Shown here piece by piece: positions 54,301-55,300 of a stretch of 64,000 bases of DNA. Positions within the stretch are counted from its first letter, which is position 1, and each line of letters starts with the position of its first letter. Source of the stretch: Thereva unica (Eukaryota > Arthropoda > Insecta > Diptera > Therevidae); the NCBI GenBank assembly GCA_949987705.1, contig OX465282.1:36792039-36856038 (forward strand), given 5' to 3'. The notes under the pieces are model-generated. The model ran no database searches and was not told the DNA's origin. It was given only the letters and a program-made list of their open reading frames with translations. Position numbers and translations under genes: made by a program.

Positions 54301-54360
54301 CACTCACTGGACAACTTCTTTTGCGATTGTTTTGACATAGACGTAAAACGAAGAAAATAG
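3284..54360 (+). CDS. DPP4: Dipeptidyl peptidase 4 (DPP4/S9B), type II membrane serine exopeptidase, 14 exons
   Basis: Family knowledge: DPP4 enzymes cleave X-Pro or X-Ala dipeptides from peptide N-termini, usually at the cell surface or after shedding. Seen: joining 3284-3331, 31752-31988, 32047-32112, 32162-32236, 32287-32373, 37087-37249, 37301-37698, 37763-38108, 40128-40244, 40303-40523, 40574-40743, 53757-53917, 53977-54182 and 54250-54360 gives 801 codons plus stop, all phases compatible. Landmarks: basic tail, membrane helix about 30-52, propeller motifs WAPVG (179-183) and DWVYEEEVF (221-229) with the Glu pair 226/227, oxyanion Tyr579 in DVYGGP, WGWSYGG with Ser663, DDNVH with Asp740, DEDHG with His772. 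Ser-Asp-His spacing is 77 and 32, against 78 and 32 in human DPP4. No stop or frameshift was seen, so the gene looks functional. The likely Drosophila counterpart is omega (ome). Least certain: exon 1 (28 kb away) and the weak donor after exon 12. Confidence 0.93.
3797..5120 (-). mobile_element. LINE reverse-transcriptase fragment, degenerate
   Basis: Read on the minus strand from 5120 down: NWRGICLLSTVGKIL, QQAGFRKGRSCIDHIN and FVDYEKAFDSLNR (RT blocks); a deletion near 4780-4700; GVRQGCLLSPLLF and LDYADDICLLA (the YADD active site) at 4700-4416; then AVLLYGCETW and finally NRVRWRATVSALCP at about 3800. At least three frameshifts break it. The endonuclease and 5' part are missing. The style resembles RTE-like elements, but the clade is unassigned. 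A 3'-end piece of the same family lies at 27895-27975. Confidence 0.85.
5124..5249. repeat. Hairpin (inverted repeat) at the 5' edge of a LINE fragment
   Basis: Arms of about 53 bp (5124-5177 and 5197-5249) carry GGCGAGTGACAA and its complement, with a 19-bp spacer. They differ at only three or four positions. It may be a small MITE or a fold-back at the LINE truncation point. Confidence 0.7.
5250..6100. other. Intron 1, nothing recognised
   Basis: AT-rich sequence without a coding frame, repeat partner or inverted repeats that I can support. Confidence 0.4.
6103..6380 (+). repeat. Short tandem duplication, about 105-bp unit
   Basis: Units starting CATAACCTCACT (6152 and 6257) each run through CGAAGTGCGCAAGA; a shorter partial unit precedes them at 6103. 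The duplication is a multiple of three, so a 252-nt open frame (6174-6425) with a repeated KIQ..L...EV.EVRK pattern persists, probably by chance. Confidence 0.65.
6526..8090 (-). mobile_element. LINE fragment with internal inverted duplication
   Basis: Minus-strand pieces: pre-RT linker WEEHFHELLNGELTEDSEAP (about 7950-7855); RT start QVWEQVMPEDWRKGILCPVH and TNYRGITLLSTVYKI (7657-7500); FIDFKAAYDSIAR, GLRQGDGMACLLFNLALE and QLLAYADDIDIIGR (7396-6899); and the post-RT motif ASETWVLSKKHLNLLGVFER (6711-6526). Stops and frameshifts are frequent. Between linker and RT start sits an inverted copy of the RT start on the plus strand (7727-7848). The family is an endonuclease/reverse-transcriptase LINE; the clade is not assigned. 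Confidence 0.85.
7551..7848. repeat. 122-bp near-perfect palindrome inside a LINE
   Basis: Arms 7551-7672 and 7727-7848 are exactly 122 bp each around a 54-bp spacer. I find one mismatch (the Pro/Ser codon of QVWEQVM-P/S-EDW). Both arms encode the same RT segment on opposite strands. Confidence 0.88.
8170..8960. other. Intron 1, nothing recognised
   Basis: AT-rich sequence without supported features. The open frame at 8483-8725 has no recognisable motif. Confidence 0.4.
8968..9245 (+). repeat. Interspersed repeat R1, copy 1
   Basis: About 275 bp beginning TAACCGTTAACGAAATATAG and continuing through TTAAATCACTTATTTATCTA and AGCATAAGGGT. It is repeated in the same orientation at 14786-15065 with about 90% identity by eye. 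It is non-coding and no termini are apparent. Confidence 0.8.
9285..9640 (+). mobile_element. LINE 3' end (C-terminal ORF2 plus 3' UTR)
   Basis: One frame reads RTTRLWNNLPKTVFPNSYSI, then FKGKVHRHL and a stop at about 9416. This is the conserved C-terminus of a jockey/CR1-type ORF2. The 3' UTR has AGTAGTACAAAGGGTGAC, also present (complementary) at 45478-45495 in a second copy. 5'-truncated. Confidence 0.75.
9877..11311 (+). mobile_element. Element A1: Helentron/DINE-like repeat with 146-bp monomers
   Basis: It starts AACTAGTTGGGATGTGGG, then AACTTCCCAG, and ends CTATACTGGGAAGTT. Near the right end are monomers with anchor points (ATCGTGCA or its variants) at 10692, 10838, 10983 and 11129, period 145-146 bp, followed by a CA-rich microsatellite (11157-11194) and a conserved tail TTTTCGGACTGATTACAAT. 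It is non-coding, and the longest of six copies. Conserved ends around a minisatellite and a microsatellite recall DINE-1/Helentron-associated elements. Confidence 0.8.
11312..12619. other. Intron 1, mostly unannotatable; poly-C tract
   Basis: A C-homopolymer run lies at about 11812-11830. No coding frame with recognisable motifs or repeat partner is seen in the rest. Confidence 0.45.
12630..13647. mobile_element. Element C1: non-autonomous DNA transposon with ACCGGT-rich ends
   Basis: Flanked by a 9-bp direct repeat ACTTCTGTC (12621-12629 and 13648-13656). The ends are loosely inverted (TTCAGCTTTTACCGG against CCGGTAGCTGAA) and dense in TACCGGTA motifs (12650-12712, 13590-13640). An 8- or 9-bp duplication with CAG-type ends suggests hAT or MULE. 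The interior 12990-13440 is shared with the interior of the 20934-27034 element. No coding capacity. Confidence 0.65.
13663..14145 (+). mobile_element. LINE reverse-transcriptase fragment
   Basis: It encodes IFVDFQQAYDSINRERLCEI, a central segment ending VIRK that includes EFEVRQGLRQGDGLAPMLFN, then after a deletion and frameshift EAAKDIDLKINEETTKVM. The YADD segment is deleted. It begins directly at the right flank of element C1. Clade uncertain. Confidence 0.8.
14146..14776. other. Intron 1, nothing recognised
   Basis: AT-rich DNA without supported genes or repeats. Confidence 0.4.
14786..15065 (+). repeat. Interspersed repeat R1, copy 2
   Basis: Same family and orientation as 8968-9245; shared blocks include GTTTGAAGCACTATA, AAGTTAAATCACTTATTTAT and AAACGCGTGCGG. 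Differences are mostly scattered substitutions, indicating old copies. Confidence 0.8.
15486..16440 (+). mobile_element. Element B3: Helentron-like repeat, degenerate
   Basis: It opens ACTAGCAAAAACTTGCGTGC, the same start as the element at 60111, followed by degenerate copies of the B monomer (CATACCCTTTCATTTGAT..CCCAT) at about 15855 and 16100. The right part has a GAAAGTTTCAGCTCAATCTG block of the kind that precedes ends of such repeats. No coding sequence. Confidence 0.6.
16454..17458 (-). mobile_element. LOA-like LINE fragment (RT and post-RT region)
   Basis: Minus strand: FIPKPGRSDYTLTKSFRPIS, YQHAYQAGKSTETALHNLVL, FLDIEGAFDNTSFDTIARAL and ARGCPQGGVLSPLLWCLVVD (17430-16985); then after an internal deletion WRSAPGLANSKRF, VGLITGHCALNYHL and RAEDPTCRLC, with a downstream DESALHVLCECPA frame, the zinc-knuckle-like tail after an RNase H-type region. 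The 'HAYQAGKS-ETALH-L...FLDIEGAFDNT' signature is typical of LOA-clade (Lian-like) insect elements. The YADD block and most of the RNase H are deleted. Confidence 0.82.
17460..17690. mobile_element. MITE E, 231 bp, TA duplication
   Basis: Terminal inverted repeats of at least 27 bp, starting TCGTCGATCCAAATGCAAAC, are perfect. TA flanks both sides (17458-17459, 17691-17692). Inserted at the 5' edge of the LOA-like fragment. Tc1/mariner-type MITE is the best guess. Confidence 0.8.
17693..18148. other. Intron 1, nothing recognised
   Basis: The open frame 17673-17930 has no known motif and low coding character; no repeat partner seen. Confidence 0.4.
18154..19531. mobile_element. Transib-type non-autonomous transposon
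   Basis: Both ends begin CACAGTG and continue for 38 bp as inverted repeats with one mismatch (left 18154-18191; right 19494-19531). Flanking duplications are CGACG (18149-18153 and 19532-19536). CACWRTG ends with a 5-bp CGNCG duplication are diagnostic of Transib, the RAG1-related superfamily. The interior has a roughly 130-bp direct duplication (18225-18345 and 18355-18455) around TTTTCGGGGTCGCTGATGA. No transposase motif is readable. Confidence 0.9.
19725..20838 (+). mobile_element. Element B1: Helentron-like repeat with five 128-bp monomers
   Basis: It starts ACTAGCTGGGACCCGGTG and ends TTTTTATATTATAGAT. Both ends resemble those of Helentron-associated non-autonomous elements common in insects. 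Between them is a tandem array with anchor TTGCTTAT at 19893, 20021, 20149, 20277 and 20405, exactly 128 bp apart and almost identical, implying recent amplification. Each monomer contains CCCTTTCATTTGATACCCATG and GGCCGCCATGGATCTAA. Short open frames in it are repeat artefacts. Confidence 0.8.
20508..20654. repeat. 147-bp fold-back inside element B1
   Basis: Arms of about 45 bp start CATTTTAGTTTCAATAGC and pair with few mismatches around a central AT-rich loop. The hairpin interrupts the last 128-bp monomer just after GCCATGGAT, so it may be an insertion. Confidence 0.7.
21185..22600 (-). repeat. C-type sequence split by element A2
   Basis: 21185-21363 plus 22347-22600, read on the minus strand, match 12990-13400 of element C1 (for example GAACGTCTGATAACCTATAC and TTTATAACCCCTT). 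The 983 bp between them is element A2, absent from the C1 copy. Confidence 0.8.
21364..22346 (+). mobile_element. Element A2: 146-bp-monomer repeat with boundaries fixed by a paralogous empty site
   Basis: It begins AACTAGTTGGGATGTGGG and ends TACTGGGAAGTT. Monomer anchors ATCGTGCA lie at 21653, 21799, 21945 and 22091 (period 146 bp). A CA-rich tract (22209-22225) and the conserved right tail follow. Comparison with C1 near 13200-13230 shows the uninterrupted target (about CATAAAGTAATGTTCAC), so the ends are precise to within two or three bases. No clear target duplication is visible, as expected for rolling-circle insertions. Confidence 0.85.
22701..24805 (-). mobile_element. LINE with near-complete RT, (TAA)n tail
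   Basis: A 5'-truncated LINE. The long minus-strand frame 24756-23272 (494 codons; the coding continues upstream to about 24800) covers all RT blocks: DFRPISILPFLAKVLEKLI, WQSGFRKHHSCETALL, LLLDFSKAFDSVNH, AGVPQGSILGPLLFSIFIND and the active site MYADDVQLYL. One frameshift near 23260 separates the C-terminus (FVAQLWNSLPVNLQ, 23243-23052). The 3' UTR is T-rich on the sense strand and ends in a TAA microsatellite at 22701-22718. The endonuclease and ORF1 are missing. It is the best-preserved RT in the window; the clade is uncertain (CR1/I-like). Confidence 0.9.
24806..25150. other. Intron 1, nothing recognised
   Basis: Sequence between the LINE 5' edge and repeat H, with no supported feature. 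Confidence 0.35.
25150..25400 (+). repeat. Interspersed repeat H, copy 2
   Basis: Diverged second copy of 1-235 (shared: GCGTGAATT, GACGATAAATG, AAAGATTTTTGTCAGTT, ACATACAGTTGG). It is GC-richer than its surroundings at 25320-25400. Confidence 0.55.
25690..25905 (+). mobile_element. LINE ORF2 C-terminal fragment
   Basis: The frame reads RQRGRPNLRWKDGVNQDAQS, the post-RT tail 'GRP-LRW-DGV--D---LG' of endonuclease/RT LINEs, and then breaks at a stop where ...AQDR..WR would follow. It ends in a GAAGAAAGAAGAAAAAG tail. Confidence 0.7.
25906..26900. other. Interior of the 6.1-kb element, nothing coding
   Basis: 26510-26900 shares a TTTTTTCGGCTTAATTTA..TGTACTAAA block with C1 (about 13410-13440). 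The rest has no supported feature. Confidence 0.4.
27040..27894. other. Intron 1, nothing recognised
   Basis: No coding or repeat signal beyond an AAAATGGCC motif pair near 27765-27790. Confidence 0.35.
27895..27985 (+). mobile_element. LINE 3'-end fragment
   Basis: About 80 bp match the 3' terminus of the LINE at 3797-5120 (CTCATGG-ACA-AGGCG-AAACAGTTG-CTCCAGC). Same strand in the window; strongly 5'-truncated. Confidence 0.6.
28026..29118 (-). mobile_element. Element A3: 146-bp-monomer repeat, 5'-truncated
   Basis: The right terminus AACTTTCCAGTATAGGGAAG is at 28027, then the conserved TTGTAATCGGTCCGAAAATC, the GT microsatellite (28139-28153) and three degenerate monomers (28185-28620). 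The left part (28760-29118) matches 9970-10330 of A1 but lacks the AACTAGTTGGG end. Confidence 0.78.
29119..30500. other. Intron 1, nothing recognised
   Basis: AT-rich; open frames at 29379-29600 and 29678-30030 carry no known motif. Confidence 0.4.
30503..30887. mobile_element. MITE N, 385 bp, TTA duplication
   Basis: Imperfect inverted ends (left AGCGGGAGCCACATAGCACA; right complement AGCGTGGGCTACATAGAACA) of about 45 bp are flanked by TTA on both sides (30500-30502, 30888-30890). A TWA duplication fits PIF/Harbinger. Non-coding. Confidence 0.7.
31266..31469. mobile_element. MITE O, 204 bp, TA duplication
   Basis: Inverted ends of about 42 bp (left CACTGACTCAAAAATGTG; right complement CACCCACTCAAAAATGTG) with TA on both sides (31264-31265, 31470-31471). 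The middle folds back too, so the whole element is one hairpin. A Tc1/mariner-type MITE, 280 bp before DPP4 exon 2. Confidence 0.82.
31752..31988 (+). CDS. DPP4: DPP4 exon 2 (transmembrane anchor, propeller start)
   Basis: Residues 17-95, phase 0 to phase 0; acceptor TTCTTTAG, donor GTAAGT. It encodes a basic stretch (KKRIRKIR) followed by about 23 hydrophobic residues, the signal-anchor of a type II membrane protein. The segment ending NGSWVSDKTIIYRDG matches the start of the DPP4 N-terminal domain, where family members have a FNGxW...Y+D pattern. Confidence 0.93.
32047..32112 (+). CDS. DPP4: DPP4 exon 3
   Basis: Residues 96-117 (22 codons). It begins DLLWEYDVKIKQRSVLVNS, the first propeller blade of DPP4. 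Flanking introns are 58 and 49 nt. It has no methionine, so simple ATG-based ORF scans miss it. Confidence 0.9.
32162..32236 (+). CDS. DPP4: DPP4 exon 4
   Basis: Residues 118-142 (25 codons). It includes FIYEKSPDNKYLLIAHGH, the family's 'SPD-KY-L' blade motif. Acceptor TTTTAG, donor GTATAA. Phase 0 on both sides. Confidence 0.88.
32287..32373 (+). CDS. DPP4: DPP4 exon 5
   Basis: Residues 143-171 (29 codons), starting IFRYSFSAFYDIVNLQTG, which matches the DPP4 motif of the form WRHSF-A-Y-IYD--TG. Acceptor TTCTTAG, donor GTAATA. It is followed by the 4.7-kb intron 5. Confidence 0.9.
32374..33150. other. DPP4 intron 5, left part
   Basis: Nothing beyond AT-rich intronic sequence and a short (GT)n at 32735-32745. 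Confidence 0.4.
33151..33760 (-). mobile_element. LINE ORF2 3' fragment in intron 5
   Basis: Minus strand: TKLSLYKTVIRPVLCFGSET, then ERVNRFERKILRCIIGPTRE, RLRLAGHIIRMEDNRIPKRL, SRPLGRPRRRRIDSVTADAE and RYRQTWKNALEEVKARFGL followed by a stop. These are the post-RT blocks of an endonuclease/RT LINE. One in-frame stop and one frameshift. A second copy of the last 250 bp is at 47440-47690 on the other strand. Confidence 0.82.
33761..35086. other. DPP4 intron 5, middle part
   Basis: No coding motif or repeat partner that I can support. Confidence 0.35.
35089..36250. mobile_element. Foldback element P, 1162 bp, TA duplication
   Basis: Long inverted repeats (about 35089-35410 and 35940-36250) start GACCAGTCACTT and GTCCAGTCACTT and carry ATTTACGAGATTTTTGAGAA and its complement. 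TA lies outside both ends. A third partial copy of the arm is at 35455-35590. Between arms is a short acidic open frame (35626-35856, EDTTIELEVDDDDTNPILLF) of unknown origin. TA suggests the Tc1/mariner group. Confidence 0.75.
36253..37086. other. DPP4 intron 5, right part
   Basis: No supported feature. A possible LINE scrap around 36430-36660 is too decayed to call. Confidence 0.35.
37087..37249 (+). CDS. DPP4: DPP4 exon 6
   Basis: Residues 172-226 (first base of codon 226), phase 0 to phase 1. It carries LAKWAPVGSSLILNFERNLY and ends in GHPDWVYE, just before the Glu pair that binds the substrate N-terminus. The 51-nt intron that follows splits the first Glu of that pair. Confidence 0.93.
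37301..37698 (+). CDS. DPP4: DPP4 exon 7 (largest exon)
   Basis: Residues 226-358. It opens with the Glu226-Glu227 pair (EEVFNSN), then VWFNPSGTKIAFVQFDD and RRISYPKAGSSNPFIKLYQ, all family signatures, and ends in phase 0 at donor GTAAGA. It covers the middle of the beta-propeller. Confidence 0.95.
37763..38108 (+). CDS. DPP4: DPP4 exon 8
   Basis: Residues 359-474 (first base), phase 0 to phase 1. It starts ILSLQSYTGWVDLFNPPQ and has QQIYYWDYESNLIFYSAN, matching the family 'GW--' and 'I-YWD---N-IYY-A' blades. CLTCD near the end matches the conserved Cys pair of the Cys-rich propeller blade. Donor GTAAGT. Confidence 0.93.
38156..38585 (-). mobile_element. Element A4: truncated 146-bp-monomer repeat in intron 8
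   Basis: The tail AGGGAAGTTATTGTAATCGG at 38163, a GT tract (38264-38282) and two eroded monomers ending in AAGACTTCGGCTAAG. Both ends are incomplete. Confidence 0.7.
38743..40010 (-). mobile_element. LINE RT fragment in DPP4 intron 8
   Basis: Minus strand from about 40010: VLYQITKHLSGKYFIRKLAV and LLCNDEEQLQRWRDFLRCPE (pre-RT linker), RCLDLVDQWKRMKYVDVEEA, a degenerate RT core with RQGDAAWPHIFNVVIDAIMR, then QIEQVPKFKYLGSFRRSSEV and RRLRWFGHVCRMDDDRLPRK to about 38743. Several frameshifts; central RT deleted. It lies antisense within the gene. Confidence 0.82.
40128..40244 (+). CDS. DPP4: DPP4 exon 9
   Basis: Residues 474-513, phase 1 to phase 1. It encodes YFTAEFSPSGKFIVITSLGP, matching the family 'Y--A-FSP-GKYYVL-CLGPG-P' segment, the last propeller blade. 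Acceptor TTTCTAG, donor GTAAAA. Confidence 0.9.
40303..40523 (+). CDS. DPP4: DPP4 exon 10 (entry to hydrolase domain)
   Basis: Residues 513-586, phase 1 to phase 0. It contains the propeller-to-hydrolase linker (NVPEIEYHNFDIGDGFTAKA) and the core KYPLLVDVYGGPDSNT. Tyr579 of YGGP corresponds to the oxyanion-hole Tyr547 of human DPP4. Donor GTATAT; the reading frame otherwise runs only to a stop 20 nt further on. Confidence 0.93.
40574..40743 (+). CDS. DPP4: DPP4 exon 11
   Basis: Residues 587-643, phase 0 to phase 2. It encodes WSLDWGSYLATNRSVIYAKI, then DGRGSGLQGDKLLHSIYLKL and GTYEVFDQI, closely matching the family 'W--YLAS---IIVA--DGRGSG-QGDK--H-I---LGT-EV-DQI'. Donor GTAAGT. The 13.0-kb intron 11 follows. 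Confidence 0.95.
40844..41720. mobile_element. Foldback element I, 877 bp, 7-bp duplication
   Basis: Inverted arms of about 280 bp start CAAGACCCTCTC and share AATAAACATGGCGCGGAATA in the same position from each end. The direct repeat GTCGATG flanks it (40837-40843, 41721-41727). Arms are about 80% complementary by eye; the middle is AT-rich and non-coding. Superfamily not assignable; a 7-8 bp duplication would fit hAT, P or a Foldback-type element. Confidence 0.8.
41728..42318. other. DPP4 intron 11, nothing recognised
   Basis: AT-rich sequence without supported features. Confidence 0.35.
42322..42654. mobile_element. MITE, 333 bp, PIF/Harbinger-like
   Basis: Inverted ends GGCCGTGTTCGTAAATGCAA are exact over 21 bp and flanked by TTA (42319-42321, 42655-42657). 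The interior is rich in TGCAAG/CTTGCA motifs. It sits 6 bp from the next element at 42661. Confidence 0.88.
42661..44836. mobile_element. Element J: 2.2-kb transposon with 0.5-kb inverted arms and zinc-finger-like ORF remnant
   Basis: Arms 42661-43175 and 44325-44836 start GGCCTGCAGCG and pair at high identity through TAACCGGTTGAGACTAATTG and ACATAAAACTGCCTTACGTA. TA lies outside both ends. Between arms (43360-43920) is a broken plus-strand frame with FHNDCRSIYNKKAGT, ENLCFICNHGKN and EVNAKYHKPCYATFCNEAKN, a Cys/His pattern seen in TE-encoded proteins of insects. Superfamily not assigned. Confidence 0.78.
43505..43917 (+). pseudogene. Cys/His-rich ORF remnant inside element J
   Basis: Two frames (43505-43720, 43717-43917) join across a shift. 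Visible spacings: C-x2-C in LCFICNHGKN, then H-x3-C and C in KYHKPCYATFC. It looks like a DNA-binding N-terminal module of a transposon protein. No catalytic core is present. Confidence 0.5.
44838..45470. other. DPP4 intron 11; ACTTAAGT-rich patch
   Basis: ACTTAAGT or close variants occur about six times in 44857-44950, ending GCACTGTGAAACCGGCCC. It may be the end of an unrecognised element. The rest shows nothing. Confidence 0.4.
45470..46265 (-). mobile_element. LINE ORF2 C-terminal copy
   Basis: Minus strand: ETKTKYCLFSNKICTNLRS, an in-frame stop near 46100, VYQCLGFLKGCKFLLHPAAL, KVQNRAIKLIGDSTLCIDSL, ALIKFYRYYHSDCSTEI, then TTRLWNSLPQSVFPSSYNIL and the 3' UTR GTAGTACAAAGGGTGACTCC. Same family as 9285-9640. 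Confidence 0.82.
46428..46961. mobile_element. Element K: 534-bp long-TIR MITE
   Basis: Ends CACTGGTCTGC, then about 120 bp of near-perfect inverted repeat including TCGCGCTGAATCCGAATCCG. A second hairpin lies inside (46689-46732 with 46780-46816). No clear duplication: the flanks AATGATAA and TAATTTGT do not match. Confidence 0.75.
46962..47435. other. DPP4 intron 11, nothing recognised
   Basis: AT-rich, without a supported feature. Confidence 0.35.
47440..47690 (+). mobile_element. LINE ORF2 3' fragment
   Basis: Frames contain RMKFNRIPKRLMISEISG, then RPRRKLKGSVTADA, a stop, and RDRQTWRIILEGAK. It is homologous to the end of the minus-strand LINE at 33151-33760, ending in a GGATGGATGG motif. 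Confidence 0.72.
47930..49265 (-). mobile_element. Element B4: Helentron-like array, reverse orientation, degenerate
   Basis: The complement of the B monomer core (GGTATCAAATGAAAGG and variants) recurs at 48150, 48268, 48370 and about 49125, alternating with AAAATGGCG and TTTTTCTTTACAAC blocks. 47970-48070 has AACCGATCAACTTCAAATTT, like the non-monomer end of such elements. No coding capacity. Confidence 0.6.
49270..49615. repeat. Inverted-repeat element with internal duplication
   Basis: Outer arms ATTTTTTTTCGGGAATCGTA..GAAATG and its complement (about 35 bp) enclose a direct repeat GATTAATTGTCAACAGAAAA (49400 and 49467) and a GAAAAGTG hairpin (49332-49365). Possibly a MITE; no duplication confirmed. 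Confidence 0.5.
49883..50155 (-). mobile_element. Element A5: short A-family copy
   Basis: It starts TTAACTTCCCAGTATAGGAA, has a (GT)n tract (50000-50023), one monomer start (GCACGATATCGCGCGAACC) and jumps to GCACTTTTTGATAGGGGAAA, also found at 28761 in A3. Internally deleted. Confidence 0.75.
50314..51511 (+). mobile_element. Element L: Tc1-like transposon derivative with 370-bp inverted repeats
   Basis: Arms (about 50314-50685 and 51140-51511) begin CAAAGGACCCCGCACAAAT and contain CCTCCCACGGCCCCAAAA twice each. Between them is an N-terminal piece of a Tc1/Tc3-type transposase, then AT-rich DNA. The DDE catalytic domain is absent, so it is non-autonomous. No clear TA at the apparent ends. 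Confidence 0.8.
50742..50942 (+). pseudogene. Tc1/Tc3-like transposase N-terminus (paired-type HTH)
   Basis: MPRGKVLSEVEKQRILDFQK followed by AGFKQCQIATELGRSQNVIS and NFLKLG is the first helix-turn-helix DNA-binding motif of Tc3-like transposases (family pattern MPRGKxLxxxE...I...K.AG.S...IA...GRS...V.N.L). After about 46 residues the frame leaves the family and stops at 50942. Confidence 0.85.
51530..52870 (+). mobile_element. Helentron coding remnant: AP-type endonuclease and Rep fragment
   Basis: Endonuclease start: SIFSFNCQSLHAHAADLK and NVLLLSETRMKNEC (51545-51660), then RPEVTAAGVAI, split by MITE M; it resumes at YHNTQDM and continues DIGEICVARCSSENGQYIL, VPMILSGDFNINFADGK, TTKYKTTIDAVFTRYLD and FVSYFSYHNPIVS (to 52557). 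From 52558 a second frame gives FTISANEIGWSKLLQLLHNL, INEDAVTCATY, NKLVNVLMKILQSKRFSPF and YYFKRIEFQH, matching the Helitron_like_N (Rep) domain. The HUH motif and the helicase are missing. Confidence 0.8.
51702..52033. mobile_element. MITE M, 332 bp, inserted in the Helentron endonuclease
   Basis: Inverted ends GGGCTGGCATACACGGATC (left) and complement GGGGTGGCATACACGGATC (right), continuing into AAAAAACCGG. Removing it with one ATT (51699-51701 or 52034-52036) restores the endonuclease reading GVAIYHN, proving the boundaries and a 3-bp duplication. Confidence 0.85.
52886..53621 (-). mobile_element. Element A6: four 146-bp monomers, right end missing
   Basis: Anchors TGCACGAT (TGCACGATA) at 52918, 53064, 53210 and 53356 are exactly 146 bp apart. 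The left terminus (complement of AACTAGTTGGGATGTGGG) ends at 53621. The right side stops within a monomer next to the Helentron remnant. It lies 135 bp before DPP4 exon 12. Confidence 0.85.
53757..53917 (+). CDS. DPP4: DPP4 exon 12 (catalytic serine)
   Basis: Residues 643-697, phase 2 to phase 1. GIWGWSYGGYVSGMALA holds the nucleophile Ser663 in the G-W-S-Y-G-G motif, followed by KCATSVAPVTDWAYY. The acceptor CCTAG is good. The donor (GTTGGT at 53918) is far from consensus, but it alone joins in frame to exon 13 and restores the conserved WxYYDSxYTERY motif. Confidence 0.93.
53977..54182 (+). CDS. DPP4: DPP4 exon 13 (catalytic aspartate)
   Basis: Residues 697-765, phase 1 to phase 0. It starts DSIYTERYLSLPE and carries LIHGTLDDNVHYQQS, in which Asp740 is the triad acid and Asn742 matches the substrate-contacting Asn710 of human DPP4. 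Donor GTAATA. Confidence 0.94.
54250..54360 (+). CDS. DPP4: DPP4 exon 14 (catalytic histidine, stop)
   Basis: Residues 766-801 and a TAG stop. It encodes TYPDEDHGLGGVRPHLYHSL with His772 of the triad, then the C-terminal helix ending DNFFCDCFDIDVKRRK. The length after the His agrees with the family. Confidence 0.94.
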   Translation, partial: TYPDEDHGLGGVRPHLYHSLDNFFCDCFDIDVKRRK

Positions 54361-54577
54361 AAACCAAAGTTGAAAAGAATTTTTTAGATTGTTATATTTT
54401 ATATTTTGTTATTAAAATTGTACTTAAATCGAAAGAGGAGGCAAAGGTCGTTTTCAAAGCGTAAGCAAAGCTGGTTTCAGAACTGCATAATGTGCCAACA
54501 CTTCGAAAAGAAGCGCCCTTACCGTTTTTCCATTTTTCTATAATTTGTTGATTTGTGAATATTTATGTAAGTAGAGA

Positions 54578-54583
54578 AATAAA
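54578..54583 (+). promoter_or_regulatory. Poly(A) signal of DPP4
   Basis: AATAAA lies 218 nt after the DPP4 stop, followed about 10 nt later by a T-rich stretch. It is the first canonical hexamer after the stop on this strand, giving a 3' UTR of about 240 nt. Confidence 0.6.
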
Positions 54584-54726
54584 TTCTGTATTTTTTTTAG
54601 TTTTTCTTAAACTTATACCTACGTAAGAATATTTTGATGAAAGGTATCAAGACAGGAAAAAGACAAGCTGGTCCCAAAATAAAGGAAAGGAGGTTTTAGA
54701 AAAAGGAGATAGAAATCGAAAAAGCC

Positions 54727-54998
54727 TGGAGGCATGCTATGGACAAAAGTAAGATGTGTAGAGTAGCTGGGTTGAGAAATCATTCGCATAAATCATATAT
54801 GCCCCACTTTTTTTCGTTTTAAATCTTAAAAATATTTTTATAGCTATTACAAATTCACAGTCACAAATTTTCAGGACTACCTGTATGGTATTAGGAATAT
54901 GTTTGAGGTTCTAAATCTGTATGGGGCTAGGAGAAATTATTTTATACTTTTTAGTTCGTTTTAAAAATGTGGCATATTAAAAAGTTTTTTTTAACTAA
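54727..54998 (+). repeat. Interspersed repeat G, copy 1
   Basis: About 270 bp containing GAGTAGCTGGGTTGAGAAAT and TTTCAGGACTACCTGTATGG, repeated in the same orientation at 58180-58455. It lies just beyond the DPP4 poly(A) signal. Non-coding. Confidence 0.8.
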
Positions 54999-55300
54999 AT
55001 AATTATTATATAATAGCTTTTTAGTTTTGTGTGTGAAATTTTGCGATTAATTTTGAACATCTTGATAATATTATGCAACTCTGCCACCCAAACGAGTTTA
55101 AAATGTATTAGTCCAACGAACAATATGTACTATGTACGCCGATAGTTTGCATACAATTTACGAATGTGTAATGGTTCGCCGAATCAAATCGAGTAAAAAA
55201 TGTACTAAAATCAAATAGTACGGAGTAAAAAGTTGTAGCATAAAAATAGTAGCAAAAATGCTACAATTGTAGTAGGGTGGCAGCGCTGATTATGACAGAT
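54999..55300. other. 3' flank, nothing recognised
   Basis: AT-rich; GTAGCA-type short motifs at about 55230-55275, otherwise featureless. Confidence 0.35.
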
